Of a stretch of 64,000 nucleotides of DNA, positions 17,161-25,802 are shown in pieces (the stretch's first letter is position 1; every line of letters starts with the position of its first letter). This stretch comes from JAWKRB01 sp041389885 (GTDB lineage: Bacteria > Myxococcota_A > Polyangia > Polyangiales > Ga0077539). The position numbers and the translations under genes are program-made. The stretch is taken from contig JAWKRB010000008.1 of the NCBI GenBank assembly GCA_041389885.1, forward strand, positions 239,199-303,198. Reading direction: 5' to 3'. The notes under the pieces are model-generated. The model was given only the letters and a program-made list of their open reading frames with translations, did not search any database and was not told the DNA's origin.

Positions 17161-18900
17161 ATGCACGGCGGCGACATCATCGGCGAGATCCTCGCGCGGC
17201 GCGGGATTCAGCACCTCTTCACCCTCTGCGGCGGTCACATCTCGCCCATCCTCGTGGGCGCCAAGCGCCACGGCGTGCGCGTGGTCGACATGCGCGAGGA
17301 GGTCAACGCGGTCTTCGCCGCCGACGCCGCCGCGCGGCTCACGGGCAACGTCGGCGTCGCGGCCGTCACCGCGGGCCCCGGCGTGACCAACACCATCACC
17401 GCGATCAAGAACGCGCAGATGGCCGAGTCGCCCGTGCTGCTCTTCGGCGGCGCCACCGCGACCGTGCTCCGCGGCCGAGGATCGCTGCAGGACATCGACC
17501 AGCTCTCGATCCTCTCGCCGATCACCAAGTGGGCGACGCGGGTGAGCACCTACAAGAGCCTCGGCCCCACCGTCGAGCGCGCGATGAACGTCGCCCTCGA
17601 CGGCGTGCCGGGGCCGGTCTTCGTCGAGGTCCCCATCGACCTGCTCTACCCCGAAGAGACCGTGCGCAAATGGACCATGGACGAGGCCACCATGAAGGGC
17701 CCCGTCGGCGACGCGCTGCGCCTCTACCTCCGCGGTCACCTCTACCGTCAGTTCGAGCAGCCGCACCTCCCGGTGCACGCGCCGGAGATGCCCGACCTCA
17801 TGGGGCTCACCATTCACGGCGACTCGCGCGACAAGGTCTCGCAGGTCGCGACCGCGATCGCGAAGGCGAAGCGGCCGGTGCTGGTGCTCGGGAGCCAGAC
17901 GCTGGTCAACGAGCCCAACCCCGAGCGCGTCGCCGAGGCCGTGCGCGCGCTGGGCGTTCCGGTCTTTCTCGGGGGCATGGCGCGGGGGCTGCTCGGGCGC
18001 GAGGCCGAGGTGCAGTTTCGCCACGCGCGGGGCAAGGCGCTCAAAGACGCCGACCTCGTGATCGTGTGCGGATTCCCCTTTGATTTCAGGCTGAAGTACG
18101 GCCAGAGCATCCCCCGCTCGGCGAAGCTCGTGGCGGTGAACCTCAGCGCCTCGACCCTGCGCAAGAACCGCATCCCCGACCTCGCCGTGCACATGCACCC
18201 CGGGCAGTTCCTCGTCGACCTCGCCGCGGCCGCGCCCCGCGTCGGAGACGACCGCGCGCCCTGGTTCTCGGCCCTCCAGGGTCGCGAAGACGCGCGCGAC
18301 GCGGAGATTCAGCAGCCGCAGCCGACGGTCCCCGGCCGGGTGAACCCGCTGAAGTTCTTTCTGGAGATGGAGCAGCGCCTCGACGACAACTCGGTGCTCG
18401 TCGCCGACGGCGGAGACTTCGTCGCCACGGCGTCGTACGTGCTGCGCCCGCGCGGCCCCATCTCGTGGCTCGACCCCGGGGTGTACGGCACCCTCGGCGT
18501 GGGCGGCGGCTTCGCCACGGGCGCCGCGGTGTGCCGGCCCGACGCCGAGGTGTGGATCATCTGGGGCGACGGCTCCAGCGCGTACTCCCTCGCGGAGTTC
18601 GACACCTTCGTGCGCCACGGCCTCGCGCCCATCGCCGTCATCGGCACCGACGCGCTCTGGGCGCAGATCGCCCGCGACCAGACCGACCTCCTGGGAGACT
18701 CGGTGGGCACCGTGCTCCGCGACACGAGCTACGAGAAGGTCGCCGAGGGCTACGGCGGCGTCGGCCTGCTCCTCGACGACGAGTCGAAGATCGGCGAGGT
18801 GCTCGACGAGGCCAAGCGCATCGCGAAGACCGGGCGTCCCGTGTGCGTGAACGTGCTCCTCGCGCAGAGCGATTTTCGCAAGGGCTCGATGTCGGTCTGA
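17161..18900 (+). CDS. Thiamine diphosphate-dependent enzyme, acetolactate synthase/ILVBL-like
   Basis: A 579-residue enzyme with the three domains of the acetolactate synthase superfamily. AAGGA precedes the ATG at 17161. The N-terminal pyrimidine domain has VVDMREEVNAVFAADAAARL with the catalytic Glu. The middle domain has RPVLVLGSQ. The C-terminal diphosphate domain has WGDGSSAYSLAEFDTFVRHG. The C-terminus (SDFRKGSMSV) and overall pattern match human ILVBL/HACL2-type 2-hydroxyacyl-CoA lyases better than ILVB. The second metal ligand, normally Asn, is Thr here (VIGTDALWAQ). Likely roles are 2-hydroxyacyl lyase or carboligase activity; biosynthetic acetolactate synthase is less likely because no regulatory subunit is nearby. 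Confidence 0.85.
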   Translation: MHGGDIIGEILARRGIQHLFTLCGGHISPILVGAKRHGVRVVDMREEVNAVFAADAAARLTGNVGVAAVTAGPGVTNTITAIKNAQMAESPVLLFGGATATVLRGRGSLQDIDQLSILSPITKWATRVSTYKSLGPTVERAMNVALDGVPGPVFVEVPIDLLYPEETVRKWTMDEATMKGPVGDALRLYLRGHLYRQFEQPHLPVHAPEMPDLMGLTIHGDSRDKVSQVATAIAKAKRPVLVLGSQTLVNEPNPERVAEAVRALGVPVFLGGMARGLLGREAEVQFRHARGKALKDADLVIVCGFPFDFRLKYGQSIPRSAKLVAVNLSASTLRKNRIPDLAVHMHPGQFLVDLAAAAPRVGDDRAPWFSALQGREDARDAEIQQPQPTVPGRVNPLKFFLEMEQRLDDNSVLVADGGDFVATASYVLRPRGPISWLDPGVYGTLGVGGGFATGAAVCRPDAEVWIIWGDGSSAYSLAEFDTFVRHGLAPIAVIGTDALWAQIARDQTDLLGDSVGTVLRDTSYEKVAEGYGGVGLLLDDESKIGEVLDEAKRIAKTGRPVCVNVLLAQSDFRKGSMSV

Positions 18901-18907
18901 GCGACCG

Positions 18908-21271
18908 TCAGCGCCGCCGTCGCCGACGCGCGAGGAGCGCGAGCAGCGCCGCCGCGCTCCACGGCGCTCCCCCCCGACGCGGCGCCGCGCGACACCCGCA
19001 CCCCGCAGGACTCTCCTCCACCGAGCCCGCGTCCTCTGCGACCGCGTCACGACCCGAGTCGGGCAGAGGCGCGGTCACGTCCTGCGTGGGTGCGGTCACG
19101 TCCTGCGTGGGTGCGGGCACGTCCTGCGTGGGTGCAGCGATGTCCTGCATCGGTGCAGCCACGTCGCGCGCGGGCGCGGGCACGTCGCGCGCGGGCGCGG
19201 GCCCATCGAGCGACGCGTCGACGCGGCCTGCGTCGAGCGAGACACCCGCGTCCATCGGAGTCGCGGGCGGCGTCGCCCACACGCCCTGAAGGTCGACGAT
19301 GAGGTGCGCCCGTGCGCTGCTCACCACGCAGAGCGAACCCCCGCCCACGCCGGTCACCGCGAGGGCCGCGGCCGCGCGGTCGGCGGTGAAGTTCAGCGTC
19401 GATGTCGCCGGAGGCGCTGCGCCGCAGGGGTATGCGGTCACGAAGCCCGGCGTCGACGCGCCGATCGCGGTGACGTTCGCGACCACGGCGCCGACCGACG
19501 CGGGCATCCCCGCGAGGCGCTGAATCGGCAGGGTGATCACCTGCCCCGCGGCCACGCGACCGGTGTACGCGGTCGACTCGCCGCGCGTGTCGAGCAGGCG
19601 CTGCGGCGCGAGGGCGTAGAACGAGAGCGGCGCCGAGGGCGCGAGGTGCCCCGTCACGTCGACGATGACATCGACGTCGACCGAAGAGGTGAGGCACAGC
19701 CCCGCTGTCCCGAGGCCCGAGAGCACCGCGTTGGCGACCACCGCGCCGGGCACGAAGTTGAGGTTCGAGGTCGCGGGCACCGGCGCGCCACAGGGACCCG
19801 CGGTGAGAAAGCCCTGCGCGTCACGGGCGATCACGGCCACCGAGGCGGCGACGCCGTTCGCGCCCGCGGGCGCACGCACGTCGACGGCGCGGGTGACGCC
19901 CGCGCGGAGCGGCGACGAGGTCGCGCGGGTGTCGAGCACGCGCACCGGCGCGACGGGCGCGAGGCCCGAGCCCGTGGGCGCGAAGGAGCCCGCGAGGTCG
20001 GCGATGAGGTCGACGGAGGTGCTGCTCTCGAACGACACCTCGCCGCCGTCTCCGAGCGCGACGGCGGCGGCGTTGGCCACGATGTGGCTCATGCCGAAGT
20101 TCACGTTCGACGTGCCCGGTCGCGGGCGCCCGCTCGGGAACACCGTGACGAAGCCCGGCATCTCGAGCCCGACGGCGGTGACGTTGAGCCAGACGGCGGT
20201 GGCGTCGGCGCGCGCGCCCAGGGAGGTCCAGTCGCGAACTCCGCCACCGCCGCTGAGCGTGAGCGGCCCGGCGGTGGAGCCGTCTCTCCGCGCGAGGCGC
20301 GCGCTCTCGGAGGGCGTTCGCGTGTCGAAGGCCCGCCTGGGCACGATCGGGTTGAAGCGCGACGGCGGCGAGAGGACCGTCACCGACGGCAGAGCCGCCG
20401 TGGTCACCGGCGTGGCCTGCGGGGGCTCGGTCACGACCGCGCGGAACCCGCAGTGCGGCGCAGCGCCCGAGCCCGTGGCGAAGACCGCGAGGTGGTTGCG
20501 CACGGTGCGCTCGCCCGACGCGTCGGAGGGGTGGCTGATGAGCCCGCTGGCGCTCCAGAGCGTCGAGGAGCCGCCGCCGTCGAGGCCCATCGCGTCGTGC
20601 GCGCCGAGCTCGCGAAACACGTCGATCAGCTCGTCGCAGGTCATGCCGACGCTGGTGCTCTGCCGGCCGTCGGCGACGAGGAGGTAGACGTAGCGGCGGT
20701 CGCGGGAGAGGCCGATGGCGGTGCGCGGGTGTCGCAGCCCCGGCGCGCAGACAAAACCGCCAGGGCTGGGACCGTTGTCGTCGATGCCGTACTGCGGGAC
20801 GCCGTCGTTCAGCAGCGTCCAGCGCCCGCCGAGCTGCTCGGTGACCCAGGGCGCGGGCGCGGGGAGCACCTCGTAGTCGGGGGTCATCTCGATGCGGTTC
20901 GGGCCGACGGAGAAGTTCCCGCTGTGCTCGGTGTCGGGGTAGGGCCAGGCGCGTCCGTTGCCCACGTTGAGGCCGAAATCGTGGTCGTAGAAGTCGCCGT
21001 TGATCGCGAGCTGCGCGCCCACGAGGCGACCGAACGACGAGGTCACCCTCGGCCCCTCCGAGGGCGCCGTCGCGCGAAAGCGCACCCCCGGCGCGCAGCT
21101 GTCGATCACCGCCACCCAGAACACCACCGGCCGCGAGGTCGTGCGGCGAAGCAGCCGGACGCCCGGGTAGGGCGTGGTCCAGAGGTCCACCGCGCGCGCG
21201 GGAGGAGACGCCAGCGAGGCCGCGAGGAGGAGCGCCGCGAGGGCGCCGGTGCGATCGGTGGGTGTGGGCAT
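18908..21271 (-). CDS. Secreted phosphodiester glycosidase (NAGPA domain) with three surface repeats and MYXO-CTERM tail
   Basis: A 787-residue protein with a signal peptide. Residues about 30-270 are a NAGPA/exopolysaccharide phosphodiester glycosidase domain (AQLAINGDFYDHDFG, DAMGLDGGGSSTLW). Residues about 310-680 hold three copies of a roughly 120-residue repeat with RAFDTR/RVLDTR/RLLDTR, LNVTAVG, a GFVT segment, SNLNF and a final IVDLQG-type strand, known mainly from secreted actinobacterial proteins. Then follow a repetitive linker (PTQDVTA units) and the MYXO-CTERM tail GCGCRAAPRR, helix, ARRRRRR. The enzyme class cleaves sugar-phosphodiester bonds; location is the cell surface. Confidence 0.87.
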   Translation of the reverse strand: MPTPTDRTGALAALLLAASLASPPARAVDLWTTPYPGVRLLRRTTSRPVVFWVAVIDSCAPGVRFRATAPSEGPRVTSSFGRLVGAQLAINGDFYDHDFGLNVGNGRAWPYPDTEHSGNFSVGPNRIEMTPDYEVLPAPAPWVTEQLGGRWTLLNDGVPQYGIDDNGPSPGGFVCAPGLRHPRTAIGLSRDRRYVYLLVADGRQSTSVGMTCDELIDVFRELGAHDAMGLDGGGSSTLWSASGLISHPSDASGERTVRNHLAVFATGSGAAPHCGFRAVVTEPPQATPVTTAALPSVTVLSPPSRFNPIVPRRAFDTRTPSESARLARRDGSTAGPLTLSGGGGVRDWTSLGARADATAVWLNVTAVGLEMPGFVTVFPSGRPRPGTSNVNFGMSHIVANAAAVALGDGGEVSFESSTSVDLIADLAGSFAPTGSGLAPVAPVRVLDTRATSSPLRAGVTRAVDVRAPAGANGVAASVAVIARDAQGFLTAGPCGAPVPATSNLNFVPGAVVANAVLSGLGTAGLCLTSSVDVDVIVDVTGHLAPSAPLSFYALAPQRLLDTRGESTAYTGRVAAGQVITLPIQRLAGMPASVGAVVANVTAIGASTPGFVTAYPCGAAPPATSTLNFTADRAAAALAVTGVGGGSLCVVSSARAHLIVDLQGVWATPPATPMDAGVSLDAGRVDASLDGPAPARDVPAPARDVAAPMQDIAAPTQDVPAPTQDVTAPTQDVTAPLPDSGRDAVAEDAGSVEESPAGCGCRAAPRRGGAPWSAAALLALLARRRRRR
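19073..19198. repeat. Six 21-bp tandem units encoding an APTQDVT-type linker
   Basis: Six consecutive 21-bp units lie in the 3' part of the NAGPA gene. The first three are nearly identical (core CACGTCCTGCGTGGGTGC) and the next three progressively diverge. The unit is in frame and encodes seven residues (A-P-T-Q-D-V-T/P), forming a flexible spacer between the surface repeats and the MYXO-CTERM anchor. Confidence 0.9.
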
Positions 21272-21505
21272 GTCGCGCGTGAACCCCGCGGACCGCGGGC
21301 CGCGCGAAGGGAGATCCTACGCGGAGACCTCGGTCAGGGAGCGACGAGGAGCGTACCCGATCTCCCCACGACGATCGCCCCGCGCGACGCGATCGCGGTG
21401 TGCGGGGCGGGCTCGCTCCTGTCGGCGTCGCGCGTGACGCAGACCGGCGTCGCAAGCGGCGCGCTGGTTCTGCGTAGTCTCCCTCGCGTGGATCCGTGAG
21501 CGCCG

Positions 21506-21845
21506 TCAGTAGCTGGACAGGTCGGCGCAGTCGAGGTGGTCGCCCGGTCCTACGCCGAGCGGGCCCGCGTACCGCGAGTAGAGTCCGATTCGGTCGTCGA
21601 CCCGGTGGTCTGATCCGCGGTCTCATTCGAGACCGCCCTTGATGATGTTGACGGTCACGCCAAACCCCGGTCGACGGTGGGCGCTCACGTCGGCCTCGGA
21701 CAGAGCCCACGCGCCGACCATCACGTCATGGCACGAGGGCTTTGGGGGCCTGGGCGGTCATCCAGAACCAAAGGGCCGTGCGAAACGCGATGACCCCGTC
21801 GCGGGTGACGAGATCCGGTTCGCGCAAGAGATCAAGGCCGAGCGC
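21506..21845 (-). pseudogene. Decayed GH19 chitinase fragment (C-terminal half)
   Basis: On the minus strand the translation reads ALGLDLLREPDLVTRDGVIA, FRTALWFWMTAQAPK, then after a one-base insertion near 21741-21743 continues PSCHDVMVGAWALSEADVSA, RRPGFGVTVNIIKGGLE, an in-frame TGA at 21625-21623, and DDRIGLYSRYAGPLGVGPGD up to a normal stop at 21506. This is the C-terminal half of a family 19 chitinase. The TGA falls where family members have Cys (GGLECG). The N-terminal half is missing or beyond recognition; a possible stretch reading FNGYGARREAL lies near 21880. The region is less GC-rich than its neighbours. Confidence 0.8.
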
Positions 21846-21972
21846 AGGGAGCGCCCAACAAACAGAGGGGGCAGCGCCTCTCTGCGAGCGCCGTATCCAT
21901 TGAAGCTGCTCAAGCGTGGATGCGCTCGCCCTGGCGGGCCCTGAATGAGCGCGCGGCCAGGGATTGCGCGGG

Positions 21973-22635
21973 TCATCGGGGCGACACCCCGGGGGATCCT
22001 CCGGCGCGCGGCGCGGCGCGGCTCCCCGACGACGGTCTCCCGCGCACGGTGTAGCGGAAGCGTACGACGATCTCCGCCGGCTGCGCGACGGGGCGAAAGC
22101 GCGCGTGGCCGAGGCCCTCCACGAGGCACGGCAGCGCGGGCTCCGGCGCGCCCTCCGCCGACACGCCCGCGACCGCCCCGTCGCGCGCCACGGTGAAGCG
22201 AACCGGCGCGTCGAAGGGCGTGGCGAGCCGCACCCGTTCCAGGCATCGGAGGACCCAGCCCTGCGCCACCGTGAGCCAGATGCGCGCGTGGTTCGCCGGG
22301 ACGCCCACCAGGTGCTCGGGGACCGCGAAGCGCCCCTCACGGGCGGGCGAGGCTAGGGTGCCGACCGCCTGCGCGTCGGGAGGCGGCGGAGTGCCGGGCA
22401 TGGTCGTGGCGGCCGCGAGGTCACACGCCAGGTCCGACGCGGGCGAGGGCCTGAAGAGCAGCCCGACCGGCACCCCCCCGTCGCCGCGAAACGGGTTCCG
22501 AAGCAGTGGCGTTCTCGGTGGGTCGATCCAGCGACGGGCCGCGCCGGCGTCTCGGCGGGGCTGGGCGTGCGCGTCGGCGCAGCCTACCGCGGAGAGACCG
22601 AGCGCGAGCGCGAGCACGGCGCAGAGGGTGTTCAT
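21973..22635 (-). CDS. Lipoprotein with TonB/AgmX-like C-terminal domain
   Basis: A 220-residue protein. ATG 22635 gives MNTLCAVLALALGLSAVGCA, a lipoprotein signal. The C-terminal part (VRFTVARDGAVAGVSAEGAP, CLVEGLGHARFRPVAQPAEI, VVRFRYTV) follows the AgmX/PglI or TonB C-terminal pattern of Myxococcota, where a Cys-containing helix packs on three strands. No partner motor genes are adjacent. The role is unknown; such domains occur in envelope-spanning systems. Confidence 0.7.
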   Translation of the reverse strand: MNTLCAVLALALGLSAVGCADAHAQPRRDAGAARRWIDPPRTPLLRNPFRGDGGVPVGLLFRPSPASDLACDLAAATTMPGTPPPPDAQAVGTLASPAREGRFAVPEHLVGVPANHARIWLTVAQGWVLRCLERVRLATPFDAPVRFTVARDGAVAGVSAEGAPEPALPCLVEGLGHARFRPVAQPAEIVVRFRYTVRGRPSSGSRAAPRAGGSPGVSPR

Positions 22636-22730
22636 CGACCGCGACGGTACACCGCGACGACCCGGCGAGGCTCTGCCCCCGCGGGTCGCCGCCGGAGCCG
22701 CGCGCACCCCGCCCCCTCCCCTCGCGGCGG

Positions 22731-23817
22731 TCACCCGTCGCAGCGGCGGCCGGTGAGCTCCGCGAGGGTCTGCTCCACCAGCGACTGCGGGTGCACGCCC
22801 ACGAAGCGCGTGACCTCGGCCCCCTGCGCGTCGAAGGCCATGAAGGTCGGCACCCCCACCACGCCGTGCGCCCGCGCGGCGGCCATCCCGCCGGGGTCAT
22901 CGACCAACACCCTGCGCACCGAGACCCGCAGCGCCGCTCGGCCGCGGTGATCACCGGCGCCATCGCCGCGCAGGCCGCGCAGTCACGTCGCATGAACTCG
23001 ACGAGCCCCGTGCGCTGCAGAGCCGCTGCGCGCCGCCAGAAGCGCCCGCGCTGGGCAGCCCGCAGCCCGTGGCCTCCGTCGCGCAGGGCGCCGCGGGCGC
23101 GGGCGCGGTCGCGGCGACCGCCACGGGCACCGGCGCCGCGGCGGGGAGGTTCTGGGTGATCAGCCAGAGCCCCGTGGCGGCCAGGGCGAGGCCCGTCGCG
23201 CGCTCGATCCACACGGCGCGGCGCGCGAGCTTGCGCACGGCCCGCAGCGCGGTGGGCGCGAAGGCGCCGGCGATCACCAGCGGGAGCGCGATGCCCATCG
23301 CGTACACCCCGAGGGTGAGCGCGCCCTGGGCCGGGTCTGCGCCGGAGCGGGCGGTCCAGGTGAGCACGGCGCCAAGCACGGGACCCACGCAGGGGGTCCA
23401 TCCGAGCCCGAAGGCCGCGCCGAAGAGAAAGGCGCCGCCGAGGCCGCCGCGGGCGTCGACCCGGGAGAGCGCGGGGCGCGCGTCTCGCTCGAGGAACCCG
23501 AGCCGCAGCACGCCCAGGGTGCGCAGCGCGAAGACGAGCAGCAAGACGCCCCCGGCGAGCGAGAGCGCGGCCCGGTGCGCCGAGAGCGCGCGGCCCAGGG
23601 TCGACGCGGTCATGCCCAGGAGCACGAAGGGCACCGAGAGCCCCAGGGCGAAGGCCGAGGCGCGGGCGATCAGCCGCCCCCGCGGCGGGTCTTCGGTGAG
23701 CGAGGTGACGCTCCCCCCCGCGAGCGTCGCCAGGTAGATCGGCACCATCGGGAGAACGCAGGGGGACGCGAAGCTCAGGACGCCGGCGCCGAAGACCGCA
23801 GCGAGGGAGTGTTCCAT
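22731..23817 (-). pseudogene. CcdA-thioredoxin fusion (DsbD-like) interrupted by two frameshifts
   Basis: From ATG 23817 the frame encodes a six-helix CcdA membrane domain (GVLSFASPCVLPMVPIYLAT, FGLGWTPCVGPVLGAVLTW) that moves electrons from cytoplasmic thioredoxin outward. It runs out of frame at 22951. A thioredoxin domain continues in a second frame (LVEFMRRDCAACAAMAPVIT, with a CAAC active site) from about 23030 to 22935 and in a third frame (VLVDDPGGMAAARAHGVVGV, PTFMAF) to the stop at 22731. Each switch is explained by one missing G/C, near 23037 and near 22935. Either the gene is freshly broken or the assembly has two indels. The CcdA part alone (22951-23817) could still be made. Confidence 0.8.
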
Positions 23818-23852
23818 CAGGATATTTGAGCCCCTGGGGTGAGAGAAAGATT

Positions 23853-23873
23853 CCCGAGGGTACTCCCTTCGGG
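23853..23873 (-). terminator. Intrinsic terminator after the Ser/Thr kinase gene
   Basis: On the minus strand CCCGAAGGG-AGTA-CCCTCGGG forms an 8-bp stem with one bulge and a 4-base loop, directly after the kinase TAG stop, followed by AATCTTTCTCTC. Hairpin plus T-rich tract is a good rho-independent terminator for this GC-rich genome. Confidence 0.65.
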
Positions 23874-25802
23874 CTACCGCGGCCCGAGAGACGCCAGCGC
23901 CGACGCGAACGACACCACCGCGACGCCCCCGGCCTCCGCCGCGAGGATCGAGTCGCTGGGCGCGTCTCCCGGCCTCCACGCCCGCAGCGCGGCCTCCGCG
24001 GCGGCGCGCGCCTCGGCGCCGTGCTCCCGCAGCGGTCGCAGCGGCCCCAGCGGCTCGAGCCACAGCGCGTCGACCTCGCCCTCCTCGTGCAGCGCGTGGA
24101 TCGGCTGCAGCGCCGTCGCCCCCACCTGCGCCCAGCGCTGCGCCCGAACGCGCTGCGCCCGAGGGATCTCCACGCGCTCGACGGTGCGCTCCATGCGCTG
24201 GTCGCGCCACTCGCCGGGGCGCTCTCCGGGGGTGAGCCGCGCCGACTCCGCGGGCTCCTCGCGCGGCTCCTCCGCCGCGTCGACCCGGGGCGCGCGGCGC
24301 TCGAGCTCAGGCTCGTCCCAGGGGAGCGCCTGGAGCACCGCCCGCGCCGTGGGCACGTCGGCCGGGCGCGCGTCGGGGTCCTTGCGCAGCAGCGACGCCA
24401 CCGCGTCGTCGAAGGCCGCGGGCATGCCCGGCCGCGCGTCGCTCACCTTCGGCGCCTCGACGCCGAGGTGCTCGGCCACGTAGTCCGGGCCGCGAAAGGG
24501 CAGCACCCCGGTGAGCATCTGGTAGAGCACGCAGCCCAGCGCGTACAGGTCGGTGGAGGCCTGCACCGCGCCGCCGGTGATCTGCTCCGGGGCCATGTAC
24601 GGGAGGGAGCCCACGAGCCCGCCGGTCACCGTGGCGCCGAGGTCGCCCAGGTGCGCCGCGCCCAGGTCGCTGAGCCGCGCCTGCCCCGCGGGATCGAAGA
24701 GCACGTTCGACGGCTTCACGTCGCGGTGCACCACGCCGTTGCGGTGGAGCACCTCGAGCGCCGCGAGCAGCCGCAGCGTCACCGCGCGCACCTCGGGGAG
24801 CGAGAGCGTGGCGATGCGGTCGCCGAGGGTCCCGCCGGGCATCCAGTCGTAGACGATGCACGGGCCCTCGGGGTCGAGGGCGCGCATGCGCACGAGGGCG
24901 GGGTGGTCCATGGTGCGGGCGATCTCGGCCTCGCGCAGAAAGCGCCCGAAGGCCGCGCTGCGGTCGTCGCTCATGGTGAGCACCTTGAGCGCCACGGTGT
25001 CTCCCGTGAGCTCGTCGACGGCCTCGAGCACCCGCCCCGTCGCGCCGCTGCCCACCTCGCGCAGCACCCGGTACCTCCCCGCGTAGCGCCGCTCGGCGCC
25101 CTCGGCGCGGGGGAGCCGGTCGGCGTAGTCCGAGGGCTCCGCGGGGTGCGCGATGTCCCTCTGCCGCAGCGCGCGAATCCAGCGCCGGGCCCCGTGGTCC
25201 AGGCACAGCCGCGAGAGCGCGCACACGAGCATGGCCTCGGTCTCTTCGCCAGGCTCCGTCGACTCCGCCGACTGCAGCGCCCGCGTCGCGCCCGCGTCGT
25301 CGCCCCGCTTCGCGCGGAGCCTCGCGAGCTCGATCGCCGACCTCGCGTCTTCAGGGTTCACCGCGAGGTGCCGCTCGTAGGCGTCGCGCGCCTCGTCGTC
25401 GCGGCCCGCCCGCGCGTAGCACCGCGCCGCGCTCGCGTGCTCGCCCCGGGCCGTCCAGCACGCCGCCGCCTCGAGGGGAGCCGAGGGCTCGAGCAGCCGC
25501 GCGGCCACGTCGTCGCGTCGCGCGATCTGCGCCTGCGCGGCGCCGAGGGAGGCCCGCGCGGGGTCTTTCGTCAGCTCGTCGCAGAGGGCGGTGAGCACGC
25601 GCTCGTCGCCCCCCTCGAGGGCCAGCTCCGTGGCGAGTCGCCAGTCCTGCGCCTGGAGCGCGGCGATCACCCCGTCGGCGACGCGCCCCGCGAGCGCCAT
25701 CAGCCTCGCGCCGCGCCGGAGGTCACCGCGAGACACCGCGAGCTTCGCGGCCTGATCGAGCTCCCCCGCGCGGGCGAGGGACTCGACCTCGGGGTCGCTC
25801 AT
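23874..25802 (-). CDS. Serine/threonine protein kinase with N-terminal helical repeats
   Basis: A 642-residue cytoplasmic protein. Residues 1-215 are Ala-rich helical repeats of the TPR kind (CYARAGRDDEARDAYERHLA). Residues about 243-500 are a PknB-type kinase: glycine loop EVGSGATGRV, VALKV lysine, catalytic loop VVHRDVKPSNVLF, and LSDLGAAHL, where DFG is replaced by DLG. YMAPEQ follows. There is no transmembrane helix. The C-terminal 140 residues are of unknown fold. The start codon overlaps the stop of the YcbK-like gene (ATGA), so the two are translationally coupled. Targets are unknown. Confidence 0.9.
   Translation of the reverse strand: MSDPEVESLARAGELDQAAKLAVSRGDLRRGARLMALAGRVADGVIAALQAQDWRLATELALEGGDERVLTALCDELTKDPARASLGAAQAQIARRDDVAARLLEPSAPLEAAACWTARGEHASAARCYARAGRDDEARDAYERHLAVNPEDARSAIELARLRAKRGDDAGATRALQSAESTEPGEETEAMLVCALSRLCLDHGARRWIRALRQRDIAHPAEPSDYADRLPRAEGAERRYAGRYRVLREVGSGATGRVLEAVDELTGDTVALKVLTMSDDRSAAFGRFLREAEIARTMDHPALVRMRALDPEGPCIVYDWMPGGTLGDRIATLSLPEVRAVTLRLLAALEVLHRNGVVHRDVKPSNVLFDPAGQARLSDLGAAHLGDLGATVTGGLVGSLPYMAPEQITGGAVQASTDLYALGCVLYQMLTGVLPFRGPDYVAEHLGVEAPKVSDARPGMPAAFDDAVASLLRKDPDARPADVPTARAVLQALPWDEPELERRAPRVDAAEEPREEPAESARLTPGERPGEWRDQRMERTVERVEIPRAQRVRAQRWAQVGATALQPIHALHEEGEVDALWLEPLGPLRPLREHGAEARAAAEAALRAWRPGDAPSDSILAAEAGGVAVVSFASALASLGPR

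Noticed and set aside
17062..19050. Long minus-strand frame across the thiamine diphosphate enzyme
   Set aside because: Antisense to a gene with clear domains; composition (His, Arg, Val) is typical of shadow frames.
21272..21499. Plus-strand reading ending LRSLPRVDP before 21500 that looks protein-like
   Set aside because: It is 50-70 residues with no start signal, no recognised motif, and shadows the upstream region of the NAGPA gene; it could be a decayed fragment but evidence is insufficient.
22951..24210. Extended CcdA frame starting at 24210
   Set aside because: The upstream part is antisense-like, Gly/Ala/Arg-rich and lies across the kinase gene; the membrane domain begins at ATG 23817.
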